A DNA stretch of 64,000 nt from Corynebacterium sp. TAE3-ERU12. GTDB lineage: Bacteria > Actinomycetota > Actinomycetes > Mycobacteriales > Mycobacteriaceae. The DNA lies in the NCBI RefSeq assembly GCF_019209905.1, contig NZ_JAHUTM010000002.1, positions 124,001-188,000 of the forward strand, read 5' to 3'. Positions 9,434-17,928 of this stretch are shown in pieces. The notes beneath the pieces were generated by a model. It had not been told where the DNA came from. It saw nothing but the letters and a program-made list of their open reading frames with translations, and searched no databases. Each line of letters opens with the position of its first letter. Position 1 is the first letter of the stretch. A program made the position numbers and the translations under genes.

Positions 9434-10123
9434 GTGATCACTTTTGACCGCGTGACCAAGACCTACGGAACCTCCACTCGCCCCGCCCTCGACGACTTGA
9501 GCGTCGATATCGGCAAGGGCGAATTCGTCTTTGTCATCGGCCCATCCGGCTCTGGCAAATCCACCTTCCTGCGCATGATGGTGCGTGAGGAACGCGCCGA
9601 CTCCGGCACCGTGACCGTCGCCGGCGAAAACCTCACCACCATGAAATCGCGCAACGTCCCCAAACTGCGCCGCCGGATCGGCTACGTCTTCCAGGACTTC
9701 CGCCTGCTGCCGAAGAAAAACGTCTACGACAACGTCGCCTTCGCGCTGCAGGTCATCGGCAAAAGCAAGTCGGAGATCAACAAACTTGTGCCGGAAACCC
9801 TGGAAATGGTGGGCCTGGACGCCAAGGCCACCCGCATGCCACATGAGCTATCCGGCGGTGAGCAGCAGCGCGTCGCCATCGCCCGCGCCTTTGTAAACCG
9901 CCCGCTGGTACTGCTTGCCGACGAGCCCACCGGCAACCTGGACCCGGATATTTCCGGCGACATCATGCTGCTGTTGGACCGGATTAACCGCACCGGCACC
10001 ACCGTCATCATGTCCACCCACGACAATGAAGCCGTCGACTCCATGCGCCGCCGCGTTCTCGAGCTGTCCCTGGGCAAGCTCGTGCGCGACGACTCCACTG
10101 GTGTCTACGGCATCGGCCGCTAG
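9434..10123 (+). CDS. ftsE: Cell division ATP-binding protein FtsE
   Basis: 229 residues, the usual length. ABC ATPase with Walker [10 protein letters not shown], signature LSGGEQQR and Walker [13 protein letters not shown]. With FtsX it forms a complex that transmits ATP hydrolysis across the membrane to activate cell-wall hydrolases during division. The GTG at 9434 is chosen over an in-frame TTG four codons earlier: the protein then starts [12 protein letters not shown] as in homologues, and TATTGT (9420-9425) lies eight bases upstream. ftsX follows after nine bases. Confidence 0.95.
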   Translation: MITFDRVTKTYGTSTRPALDDLSVDIGKGEFVFVIGPSGSGKSTFLRMMVREERADSGTVTVAGENLTTMKSRNVPKLRRRIGYVFQDFRLLPKKNVYDNVAFALQVIGKSKSEINKLVPETLEMVGLDAKATRMPHELSGGEQQRVAIARAFVNRPLVLLADEPTGNLDPDISGDIMLLLDRINRTGTTVIMSTHDNEAVDSMRRRVLELSLGKLVRDDSTGVYGIGR

Positions 10124-10132
10124 GAGACCACC

Positions 10133-11035
10133 ATGAAGACCCGCTTCGTTCTCGGCGAGGCCTTCGCGGGCCTACGCGCGAATGTCACCATGACTGTGGC
10201 GATGATCATCACCACGGCCATCTCCCTGGCACTGCTGTGCTCTGGTGTGCTGGTCACCGATATGACCGCACGCACCAAACAGATGTACTTCGACCGCGTT
10301 GAGGTCATGATTGAGCTCGACGAGAAGACCTCCACCGAGGACGACAACTGCTCCTCGAAGAAGTGCGAGGAAGTGCTCTCCACCCTGGAAGGCACCGACG
10401 GGGTGAACTCGGTGACCTTCCGCAACCGCGCGCAGAACTACCAGCATTTTGTGGACCTTTTCGAGGTCACTGACCCGGCACTGGTGGACAACACCACCCC
10501 GGAATCGCTGCCTGCCGTGATCCTGGTGCGTCTGGAAGACCCCACTGATCTCAGCCCCATTGCGCCGGTACGCGACCTCAAGCAGGTCACGCACGTCACC
10601 GACCAGGCCGATGATGTCAACGCCGCCGCCGAAAACCTCGACTCCATCCGCAATGCCACCTTCGTCATCGCCGGTATTCAGGCCGTCGCGGCGGTGCTGC
10701 TGATTGCCAATATGGTGCAGATCGCGGCGTATTCGCGGCGCAAGGAAGTCGGCATCATGCTCATGGTGGGTGCCTCCCGGCTATTCACCCAGGCCCCGTT
10801 CGTCCTCGAGGCGGTGTTGGCGACCTTCATTGGCGGCCTGCTGGCCCTGGGCGGGCTTTTCCTCGGCAAGCAGACAGTTCTGGACCCGGCCCTGGATGAG
10901 ATTTACCGCTCCCAGCTCATCGCCCCGATTGAGGCGGCAGATATTTGGTTGGTGGCCCCGATTGTGATCGGTATCGGCATGGTGTTCTCCGCGTTGACCG
11001 CGCACATCACATTGCGCCTCTACACGCGCCGGTAA
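10133..11035 (+). CDS. ftsX: Cell division protein FtsX
   Basis: 300 residues with the FtsX layout: a first membrane helix (about 20-45), a large extracytoplasmic domain and three C-terminal helices. The outside loop carries two cysteines close together (CSSKKC), which could form a disulfide. It has a ribosome-binding site (AGGAG) in the ftsE-ftsX gap, so it is translated from the ftsE transcript. In C. glutamicum smpB follows ftsX; here a polyphosphate kinase gene does. Confidence 0.94.
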   Translation: MKTRFVLGEAFAGLRANVTMTVAMIITTAISLALLCSGVLVTDMTARTKQMYFDRVEVMIELDEKTSTEDDNCSSKKCEEVLSTLEGTDGVNSVTFRNRAQNYQHFVDLFEVTDPALVDNTTPESLPAVILVRLEDPTDLSPIAPVRDLKQVTHVTDQADDVNAAAENLDSIRNATFVIAGIQAVAAVLLIANMVQIAAYSRRKEVGIMLMVGASRLFTQAPFVLEAVLATFIGGLLALGGLFLGKQTVLDPALDEIYRSQLIAPIEAADIWLVAPIVIGIGMVFSALTAHITLRLYTRR

Positions 11036-11068
11036 ATGCTGTTCGGTTCGTCTGTAGAATCGGGGACT

Positions 11069-11941
11069 ATGAGCACAGACGAGCCGATCCGGCCGCCCAA
11101 GCTGGATAAGAAGGCATACGAAAAAGAACTCAAGCGTCTCCAGGCTGAGCTCGTAGAAATGCAGCAGTGGGTCGTCGAGACCGGCGCCCGAATTGTGATC
11201 ATCATGGAGGGTCGCGACGCTGCCGGCAAGGGTTCTGCGATTAAGCGGATCACCCAGTACCTCAACCCGCGCACCTGCCGGATTGAGGCGCTGCCTGCCC
11301 CGAACTCCCGAGAACAGGGCCAGTGGTACTTCCAGCGCTATGTTGAGCGCCTGCCCACCGCCGGCGAGATCGTCATCTTCGACCGGTCCTGGTACAACCG
11401 CGCCGGTGTGGAACGCGTCATGGGCTTCTGTACTTCGCAGGAGTACCGCCGTTTCTTGCACCAGGCCCCGATTTTTGAGCGGCTGCTGGTCGAAGACGGC
11501 ATTATGCTGCGCAAGTACTGGTTCAGTGTCTCCGACGAGGAGCAGGTGCGTCGCTTTGAGTCTCGCCGCGAGGACCCGCTGCGCCGTTGGAAGCTCTCCC
11601 CGATGGATCTGGAGTCCATTACCCGCTGGGAGGATTACTCGCGGGCTAAGGATGAGATGTTCATCCATACCGATATCCCGTCGGCGCCGTGGTTCACGGT
11701 GGAATCTGAGGACAAGAAGCGCTCCCGCATCAACGTCATCAACCACCTGCTGTCCACCATCCCTTATGAGCACATTGAGCGCGAGCTGCCGGAGATCCCG
11801 GAGCGGCCTGAGTCCGAGCAGCAGTATGAGCGCCCGCCGCGCACCGAATTCCGGTACGTCCCGGATGTTGCGGAGTCCTTGGAGAAAAAGAAGGACAAGG
11901 GTAAGGACAAGCCCAAAAAGAAGTCCAAGAAAAAGAAGTAG
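11069..11941 (+). CDS. ppk2: Polyphosphate kinase 2 family protein
   Basis: 290 residues. Walker A GRDAAGKG (48-55), the RSWYNRAGVERVMGF block and the WKLSPMDLES lid region identify a one-domain PPK2. Such enzymes move phosphate between polyphosphate and nucleotides; which nucleotide is used cannot be told from sequence. The C-terminus is a lysine-rich tail (over ten lysines in the last 20 residues), likely a polyanion-binding or flexible extension. The start is the ATG at 11069, eight bases after TAGAAT (11055-11060), leaderless type. A Ppx-type gene lies at 39.3 kb. Confidence 0.9.
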   Translation: MSTDEPIRPPKLDKKAYEKELKRLQAELVEMQQWVVETGARIVIIMEGRDAAGKGSAIKRITQYLNPRTCRIEALPAPNSREQGQWYFQRYVERLPTAGEIVIFDRSWYNRAGVERVMGFCTSQEYRRFLHQAPIFERLLVEDGIMLRKYWFSVSDEEQVRRFESRREDPLRRWKLSPMDLESITRWEDYSRAKDEMFIHTDIPSAPWFTVESEDKKRSRINVINHLLSTIPYEHIERELPEIPERPESEQQYERPPRTEFRYVPDVAESLEKKKDKGKDKPKKKSKKKK

Positions 11942-11982
11942 TTCTCTTCCGGCCACCCGGGTCTTATGTCAGACTCGGGGGC

Positions 11983-13029
11983 ATGAGTGACACGCTAATT
12001 TCCCATGTCAATGGGCTGTCTGGGCGCCTGCGGTTGAATCGTCCGCAGGCGCTGAACTCGTTGCACACTGAGATGGTGCACGCCATCGCCGACGCCGTGG
12101 AAACCTGGCGTTGCGATGACAACGTCTCCCAGGTCATTATCGACTCCGGCCACCCAAAGGCTTTCTGTGCTGGCGGGGACGTGCGTGCCATCCGTGAGCT
12201 TCAGCTTGCCGACGATTACGCCGCCGCGGATCGCTTTTTCGCCGATGAGTACCGGATGAACGCGGCCATCGCGGAGTTCCCCAAGCCCTATATCGCCATT
12301 ATTGACGGCATTGCCATGGGTGGTGGCCTGGGCATCAGCCTGCATGGTTCGCACCGGGTCGTCACCGAGCGCGCCAGCGCCGCCATGCCTGAGATGGCGA
12401 TCGGTTTCATCCCCGATGTGGGCATCACCTACACCACCCAGCGCTTGGTGACCGCCGAGGCAGCCCCCGCCCCGGAGATCGCCCGCTTCGTCGGCCTGAC
12501 CGGCTACCGGCTCAGCGCCGCCGATATGCTGTGGGCCGGCTGGGCCACCCATTTTGTGCCGTCGGCGAAGCTCGCTGATTTCGGTGAGCGTGCCGACGTG
12601 GATGGCATCGACGCAGCTATAGAAGCCTTTGCCGCCGACCCGGCGGAGGCGGGCGAGTCCGAACTGGCCCGGCTGTGGCCGCATATCCGGGACGTGTTCA
12701 ACCGCGATACGTGGGCGGAGATCGACGCCACTCTCGATGATCGGCACACCCACCCCAGCATTGTGCGCCAGTGCAATGAACTGCTGCGCTCTGCGGCGCC
12801 GACCTCGCTGGTCGCCGCGGCGGAACTGTACCGGGCCAATGCTGAAGATATTGACCTGCGCGAAGCCCTCGCCAATGAGGAACGCCTAGGCCACCTGGTA
12901 CGTCGGCACCCGAATTTTGCTGAGGGGGTGCGTGCGGTGCTGGTGGATAAGACCCGGAATCCGCATTTCGACCCGCACACCACCGATTCGGTAGATCCGC
13001 AGCCCTATCGTGAGGTGCTGTCGGGGTAG
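11983..13029 (+). CDS. 3-hydroxyisobutyryl-CoA hydrolase-like enoyl-CoA hydratase family protein
   Basis: 348 residues, longer than plain enoyl-CoA hydratases and typical of the 3-hydroxyisobutyryl-CoA hydrolase branch, which acts in valine breakdown. Visible crotonase features are the first oxyanion-hole segment KAFCAGGDVRAI, GIAMGGGLGISLHGSHRV with its turn, and the PEMAIGFIPDVGITY block. The branch has an extra C-terminal region, also present. No other valine catabolic gene is adjacent. The last 25 bases overlap the convergent EspI-like gene. Confidence 0.8.
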   Translation: MSDTLISHVNGLSGRLRLNRPQALNSLHTEMVHAIADAVETWRCDDNVSQVIIDSGHPKAFCAGGDVRAIRELQLADDYAAADRFFADEYRMNAAIAEFPKPYIAIIDGIAMGGGLGISLHGSHRVVTERASAAMPEMAIGFIPDVGITYTTQRLVTAEAAPAPEIARFVGLTGYRLSAADMLWAGWATHFVPSAKLADFGERADVDGIDAAIEAFAADPAEAGESELARLWPHIRDVFNRDTWAEIDATLDDRHTHPSIVRQCNELLRSAAPTSLVAAAELYRANAEDIDLREALANEERLGHLVRRHPNFAEGVRAVLVDKTRNPHFDPHTTDSVDPQPYREVLSG

Positions 13030-13976
13030 CAGTGTCGCCCGGAGCTGGCCGCGAAATCATCGGCGATGATGGCGGCCAGCTCCCGGTACGCCATAGCGGT
13101 GGCTGGTTTCATGGCGGTGAGGTCGACTTCTGCGCCGCGGGCGATATGCGGGTCGAAGGGAATGACCTGCACTGCGCGGCAGCGGCGGCCGAAGAGTTCG
13201 ATGAGTTCAGCGTCGGCAGCCCCCGAACCGGTGAGCCGGTTGACCACCACAACTGTTGAGCTGACCAAATGGGAGTAGCCGTGCGCGGAGAGCCAGTCCA
13301 AAGTGGCCCATGCGGAGCGGGCGCCGTCTAGGGCCGGGGTAGTCACCAGAACCAGGCAATTCGCGTGCGCTAGGACTGCGGACATGGCTGAATGCACCAG
13401 CCCGGTGCCGCAGTCGGTGAGCAGCAGGTTGTAGTGGTGCTGCAGGATATCCAGCGCCCGGGTGTAGTCCGCGGCCGAAAACGCCTCGCTGATCGACGGG
13501 TCGCGCTCGCTGCCAAGCACCTCCAGGCGGGAGGGCATCTGGGCAGTAAAAGCACGCACCTCCGGGTACCGCTGTGTCGACGGGCAGCGCAGCAGGTCGC
13601 GTACTGTTGCCGGGTTTGGTTCGGGCACCCGGTCGGCCAGTGTGCCGAGATCCGGGTTCGCGTCAATGGCGATAACCCGGTCGCCGCGCAGGGAAGCGAA
13701 TGTCGCCCCTAACCCCAAGGTGGTGCTGGTTTTTCCCACACCGCCCTTCAAGCTCAGCAGTGCGATCCGGTAGTCGCCGTGCAGCGGCGCGCGGACCCGT
13801 TCGATGAGTTCGCGGCGGTGCCGCTGGGCGGCGGATTCGCCCATATTGACCGTGCCCCCGGTTGCCCGGTGCAGTGCCGCGCGCCAGCCGGTGTGTGGCC
13901 GGCGGCGGGGCTGCATCCGCAGCGCAATATCGTCGACGGTCAGTGGCGCGGTCGGCGCGCCAACAGTATCCCCCAC
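13005..13976 (-). CDS. ParA/MinD-like ATPase related to EspI
   Basis: 323 residues. A deviant Walker A KGGVGKT (77-83), preceded by GWRAALHRATGG and RVRAPLHGDYRIALLSL, resembles the EspI ATPases encoded in type VII (ESX) secretion loci. A dinucleotide-binding fold follows (AIDANPDLGTLADRV, LLLTDCGTG). The N-terminal tail is short and basic compared with the long proline-rich tail of EspI. No EccC, EccD, PE/PPE or WXG100 gene is near, so it is an orphan here. The GTG start has a G-rich ribosome-binding site. The role is inferred to be localisation or regulation. Confidence 0.72.
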   Translation of the reverse strand: MGDTVGAPTAPLTVDDIALRMQPRRRPHTGWRAALHRATGGTVNMGESAAQRHRRELIERVRAPLHGDYRIALLSLKGGVGKTSTTLGLGATFASLRGDRVIAIDANPDLGTLADRVPEPNPATVRDLLRCPSTQRYPEVRAFTAQMPSRLEVLGSERDPSISEAFSAADYTRALDILQHHYNLLLTDCGTGLVHSAMSAVLAHANCLVLVTTPALDGARSAWATLDWLSAHGYSHLVSSTVVVVNRLTGSGAADAELIELFGRRCRAVQVIPFDPHIARGAEVDLTAMKPATAMAYRELAAIIADDFAASSGRHCYPDSTSR

Positions 13977-14019
13977 GAGAAGCCCCCCTCAGATGGTGTT
14001 GAGGGCCAGGGTAGCGCCG

Positions 14020-14808
14020 CTAGACCAATACCACCATCGCAACAATCCACACCAGCACGGTGAAGACCATCTCGAGCTTGCCGACAACCTTCGGCTGCCA
14101 TGGGCGATCCCGCTTCGTATTCTCATGCGGCATCCACCAGGCCTTCGCCAGAACAGCGGCGGCCACTACCGGCACACCCCAATTCATCAGGCCCATACCG
14201 GCGGCCACCACAGCGGCCAGCACCGCTGCGGCGTGGAAGGCAATGGAGAACAGCAACCAGTTCTTATTGCCGCGCTCGCGGATCAGGGTTTTCACGTACG
14301 GCACGGTGCTGAGGAAGTACACGCCAATAATGGCGGTGACGGTCCATACCTCGGTGTTTAGGGGGTAATCGGCGGCCCATAGGGTGACCGGGAACATTAG
14401 GACCGCGGCGATGACCGTCGACCAGCCAGAGGCAAGCGACCGTGGACGACGTCGGTATGTTTCATAGACCGCGATAGCCACCAATGGGGCATAGGGAAGC
14501 GCCCAGATGAGCAGCTGCCACTTCATAAGCAGTGTGGCAATACCGAAAAAGGCCGTCGCGGTGCCGTAGACCAGGACCGGTGTGCGGTTGATCTCCCGGA
14601 AGCGAGAACGCATCCAGATGCTGGCGGCGAAGAACGCGAAATAACCGAACCACCAGGTCAAAAGCAGCGGCACCTGTACCCACGCCTGGGCGAAGAACAG
14701 TGCCGTGATGGGCGGCAGGGTGACCATAGCCCAAGCGCCGTGTTGGTCCGGCACCCAACCTTTTGAGCGCCGCTTTTTACGTGTGGCCTGCTTATTGTGG
14801 CTGGGCAT
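14020..14808 (-). CDS. YwiC-like membrane protein
   Basis: 262 residues with about eight hydrophobic helices after a basic N-terminus. The signature WVPDQHGAWAMVTLPP at the start of the first helix is that of the YwiC-like family, whose function is unknown. The ATG is preceded by TAGGCT (14820-14815) with six bases between, so the transcript is probably leaderless. It sits head to head with pnuC. Confidence 0.82.
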   Translation of the reverse strand: MPSHNKQATRKKRRSKGWVPDQHGAWAMVTLPPITALFFAQAWVQVPLLLTWWFGYFAFFAASIWMRSRFREINRTPVLVYGTATAFFGIATLLMKWQLLIWALPYAPLVAIAVYETYRRRPRSLASGWSTVIAAVLMFPVTLWAADYPLNTEVWTVTAIIGVYFLSTVPYVKTLIRERGNKNWLLFSIAFHAAAVLAAVVAAGMGLMNWGVPVVAAAVLAKAWWMPHENTKRDRPWQPKVVGKLEMVFTVLVWIVAMVVLV

Positions 14809-14909
14809 AGTCTGAGCCTAAACCGGTTGCGCGGGATGAACAAGGCCATCTGGCGCACGGTGTTAGCCTGAGCAGGCCACTATCGCCCCCTGCAAACCGG
14901 AAAGCACCC

Positions 14910-15617
14910 GTGGACAGCCTCACTGCACTGCTCGACGCACAACTCCTTATTTTCGGCGCCCCCATTTTGTGGCGCGAGATCATCGGTAATCTTTTCGGGC
15001 TTGCCTGCGCCTATGGCGGGATGAAGCGGGTGGTGTGGGCCTGGCCGGTCGGCATTATCGGCAATGTGTTGCTGTTTACCGTATTCCTCGGTGGTGTCTT
15101 CCACACTCCGCAGAATTTGGATCTGTACGGCCAGGCTGCGCGCCAGGTGATGTTCATTATCGTCAGTGTGTACGGCTGGTGGCGGTGGGCCCGCACTCGC
15201 CGAATCGGGCTGCGCGAATCCCACCACACCGACCCGGCGCGCTCTGTGGTGGCCGCGGTCCAGCCGCACTGGGCCACCACCGGCGAGCGGGTGCTGATGC
15301 TGGTGTTGGCTGTCGTGGGCACTGTGGTGTGTGCCTGGATTTTCACTGCCCTCGGGTCGTGGGGCCCATGGGCGGATGCGTGGATCTTCACCGGGTCCAT
15401 GCTGGCAACCTGGGGTATGGCCCGCGGCTGGACCGAATTCTGGTTGATCTGGATTGCCGTGGATATCGTCGGGGTGCCGCTGCTGCTCATGGCCGGGTAC
15501 TACCCGTCGGCGGTGCTGTATATGTTCTACGCGGCGTTTGTGCTGTGGGGTTTTGTTACCTGGGTGCGTTCGACCGCCCCGGAGCAGCCGACTACACCCA
15601 CTCCCGCAGCACCCTAA
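14910..15617 (+). CDS. pnuC: PnuC-type nicotinamide riboside transporter
   Basis: 235 residues, about seven membrane helices. Conserved PnuC features are the ILWREIIGNLFGLACAYG start, NVLLFTVFL, the QVMFIIVSVYGWWRWAR segment with its Trp pair, and WLIWIAVDIVGVPLLL-like helix 7 (FWLIWIAVDIVGVPLL). It imports nicotinamide riboside by facilitated diffusion for NAD synthesis. GTG start after a GGAAAG ribosome-binding site. The last 26 bases overlap the convergent Cof phosphatase gene. Confidence 0.87.
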   Translation: MDSLTALLDAQLLIFGAPILWREIIGNLFGLACAYGGMKRVVWAWPVGIIGNVLLFTVFLGGVFHTPQNLDLYGQAARQVMFIIVSVYGWWRWARTRRIGLRESHHTDPARSVVAAVQPHWATTGERVLMLVLAVVGTVVCAWIFTALGSWGPWADAWIFTGSMLATWGMARGWTEFWLIWIAVDIVGVPLLLMAGYYPSAVLYMFYAAFVLWGFVTWVRSTAPEQPTTPTPAAP

Positions 15618-16374
15618 GCACCCCGGCCTCGGTATTGGCCGGGGCTTGGTAATTCGCGGCGGCGATAATATCGGGGTGCGCATTGGCCATTGCGTAGGAG
15701 TATTGGCCACATCCCATCATCGGCAGGTCATTGAGGTAATCGCCGAATACAGCAGTGCGCTGCGGGGAGACGCCGAGGCTACGTTGAATCGCGCGGACAC
15801 CGGTGCCTTTATCGCGCCCCGGCATCATCAAGTCCACCCAGTGCTTGCCCGATAGTGCGACGCTGAGGTGCTTACCGACGTCCTGAAGCAGGGGATAGGC
15901 ACCCGTTTCGGCGTCATCGGGATCAAAAATTGCGAGCTTGACGACGTCGCCTGCCACGGCAGTGACATCATCGACTACCTCATGGGCGCGGTAATACTTG
16001 CTGATTTCCGCCATGACCTCGTCGGTAGTGGGCTCAAGATAGGCGCAATCGGCGTGGCACCGTACTGCCACATAGCCGGCCTTGGTGGCGGCTTTGAGTA
16101 CCGCTGTTACCGCCGTGGGGTCGAGTGCTGCACTGTCGATGAGCTCGCCGTGATGGCGCACCACACTGCCGTTTTCGGCGATGAAGGTGCGCACCTGGGG
16201 AAACGGGGCGAACATGTGCTGCAATGTGGTGCACTGTCGGCCGCTGGCTGGGATCAGCAGCATCCCGGCGGTGTCCATATCTGCGAGGAGTTCCGCGAAC
16301 CCGGCCGGCAAGCTACCCGCGTCGTCAAGCAAGGTGCCATCCATATCGACGACGGCAATATCGACCTTGGGCAC
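15592..16374 (-). CDS. Cof-type HAD phosphatase
   Basis: 260 residues. HAD superfamily with motif I DMDGTLLDD (catalytic Asp pair), motif II PASGR and motif IV FGDYLNDLPMM. The C2-type cap places it with the Cof/YidA phosphatases, which act on sugar phosphates or cofactors. GTG start, with GAGGA of the preceding stop region as ribosome-binding site. It begins three bases after the upstream gene ends, so the two are co-transcribed. Confidence 0.86.
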   Translation of the reverse strand: MPKVDIAVVDMDGTLLDDAGSLPAGFAELLADMDTAGMLLIPASGRQCTTLQHMFAPFPQVRTFIAENGSVVRHHGELIDSAALDPTAVTAVLKAATKAGYVAVRCHADCAYLEPTTDEVMAEISKYYRAHEVVDDVTAVAGDVVKLAIFDPDDAETGAYPLLQDVGKHLSVALSGKHWVDLMMPGRDKGTGVRAIQRSLGVSPQRTAVFGDYLNDLPMMGCGQYSYAMANAHPDIIAAANYQAPANTEAGVLRVLREWV

Positions 16375-16377
16375 GGG

Positions 16378-16992
16378 TTAGTCCTCCGGCAGCGGCGGCT
16401 GCTTGCGCAGGTCACGGGCCTCTGCGCGGCGGACCTCATTGTTGGATGATTTCGAGCTGCGATCCAGCAGGTCCGGCAGGCGCTCCAGGGCGTCACGGCC
16501 CATATCCACCGCGCGGTTCATCGCCGAAGAAGCAAGGCGTTCCATGAGCCGGCTCGGCGGGCGCTCGGTGGGGGCATTATTCTGCCGTCGCTGCTCCTTA
16601 GCTAACTCGGCGGCGCTGTGGGCCTCGGCGTCGGAAAGCCGCGCTGATGCCGCAGCCGCCATATCCCACTGTTCTTCTAGATGCTCAGCCAGATGCAGCA
16701 GCGCATCAATGCGGCGCTCAACATCGCGCATCCGCTCGCGGTAGCCGGCCTGAATGGAGAACCGGCGCAGCAGCCTGCGGGCACGCACTGACTCTTCCCG
16801 CCAGCCCGCGATGGGACCAGAGGAAATCGACGAATCGAGAATGAAGCGCATACGCCACGGGTCCACATGCTCAGAGGCAAGGTTGGCCCGCACCCGTTCC
16901 TCCCGGTCCAGAATCTCCTGGACCAAGGTCCGGGCGCGATGCTCTGCTTGGGCGGCGCGATTTGTCCGGGAATTATCGGGTTGGAAGATCAC
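16378..16992 (-). CDS. Conserved hypothetical protein, helical and charged
   Basis: 204 residues, rich in Arg, Glu and Ala, with no membrane segment. Most of it should be helical, with a likely coiled coil around 75-135 (MRDVERRIDALLHLAEHLEEQW, SDAEAHSAAELAKEQRRQ). I do not recognise the family. The GTG start follows TAGAAT (17005-17000) by seven bases, a leaderless signal whose first three bases are the stop codon of the upstream MerR gene. It forms a unit with the Cof phosphatase downstream. Confidence 0.7.
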   Translation of the reverse strand: MIFQPDNSRTNRAAQAEHRARTLVQEILDREERVRANLASEHVDPWRMRFILDSSISSGPIAGWREESVRARRLLRRFSIQAGYRERMRDVERRIDALLHLAEHLEEQWDMAAAASARLSDAEAHSAAELAKEQRRQNNAPTERPPSRLMERLASSAMNRAVDMGRDALERLPDLLDRSSKSSNNEVRRAEARDLRKQPPLPED

Positions 16993-17002
16993 AGCGCCTA
17001 TT

Positions 17003-17743
17003 CTACGGGCCGCTGTCGCTTTGGTTTAGTCCCCGCCGTTGCTCCACGGTTTTGCGTTTGGTTACGTCCACCGCATCGCTGAGGGCGGCGACGAGTGCAG
17101 AGACGGTCAGCGGCTGGAAGGTGCCGGCGATCCGGAGCATCGCTTCGCGATCTAAGTCGCCGCTGCGGTACCGGGGCCAGATGTGGCTGCGGAAGATGTC
17201 GGTGAGCCCTTCGGCGATCTGGGTGACGTGGCTGTCGATAAGTTTTCGGGCCGCTAGTGCTGCAGCTGGTGGTAGACCGGCATCGATAAGGGCCATGCCG
17301 CCCTCGAGGTTGCTGGTGTGTACCCGCCAACCACCGTCGGCGGCGGGTTCAATGATGCGGAGTCGCTCAAGGAGTGCCCGGTCGGTGGAATCCAGGCTGC
17401 GGCCAGCGCGTTCGTCAAGGGTTGCCGCGTCGAGGGTTTCGGCTGAGTCGACTGTCCAGGGCGCTAGCAGTGCCCCGTGGAGTGCGATGGCTTCTTCTGA
17501 GGCGTCACCGGGTAGCAGCTGCATATAGTCGCCGATTGCTTGCAGGCTCAGTCCGGTGGACTGCAGGGTGCGGATGAGTTCTAGGCGGGCGAGATGCCCG
17601 GGGCCGTAGACGGCGACTCGGCCCAGGCGGCGGGGAGCGGGAAGTAATCCGCGGGTGGTGTAGAAGCGGATGGTGCGTGCGGTGCAGCCGGAGCGTGCCT
17701 CCAGTTCCGCTAATCCCATGCTCTCGTCTGTGTCGTCCCTCAT
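17003..17743 (-). CDS. MerR family transcriptional regulator
   Basis: 246 residues from MRDDTDESMGLAEL. The N-terminal winged helix is clear: LEARSGCTARTIRFYTTRGLLPAPRRLGRVAVYGPGHLARLELIRTLQSTGLSLQAI. The C-terminal ligand domain is unusually large for the family (about 170 residues), has no metal-type cysteines, and therefore more likely senses an organic ligand. The start was moved 25 codons inside the longest frame to match the family N-terminus. It diverges from the CaiB/acyl-CoA dehydrogenase pair, whose promoter has MerR geometry; it is the obvious regulator of that operon. Confidence 0.85.
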   Translation of the reverse strand: MRDDTDESMGLAELEARSGCTARTIRFYTTRGLLPAPRRLGRVAVYGPGHLARLELIRTLQSTGLSLQAIGDYMQLLPGDASEEAIALHGALLAPWTVDSAETLDAATLDERAGRSLDSTDRALLERLRIIEPAADGGWRVHTSNLEGGMALIDAGLPPAAALAARKLIDSHVTQIAEGLTDIFRSHIWPRYRSGDLDREAMLRIAGTFQPLTVSALVAALSDAVDVTKRKTVEQRRGLNQSDSGP

Positions 17744-17824
17744 ACCAGGATCATTGCATAGCCCCGAGGTGGGTGGGGGAGGGGATGAGTTCCTTGGGGG
17801 TAATAGGAAAATCCCCACAATAAG

Positions 17825-17855
17825 CTGACAGTGACAGTGCTACTGTCGCTATTAT
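17825..17855 (+). promoter_or_regulatory. MerR-type promoter and operator of the CaiB operon
   Basis: -35 CTGACA (17825-17830) and -10 TATTAT (17850-17855) are separated by 19 bp, too long for ordinary promoters but standard for MerR-controlled ones. The spacer holds a perfect dyad GACAGT-GCT-ACTGTC (17833-17847), and its centre (17840) is exactly the middle of the spacer. It reads toward the CoA-transferase gene at 17929. Confidence 0.82.
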
Positions 17856-17928
17856 TAGTTTAGTGCTTCACACAAAATCACTACAGCTGTAGAGCACACA
17901 CCCGTACTACAACCGGAAAGGGACTGGT

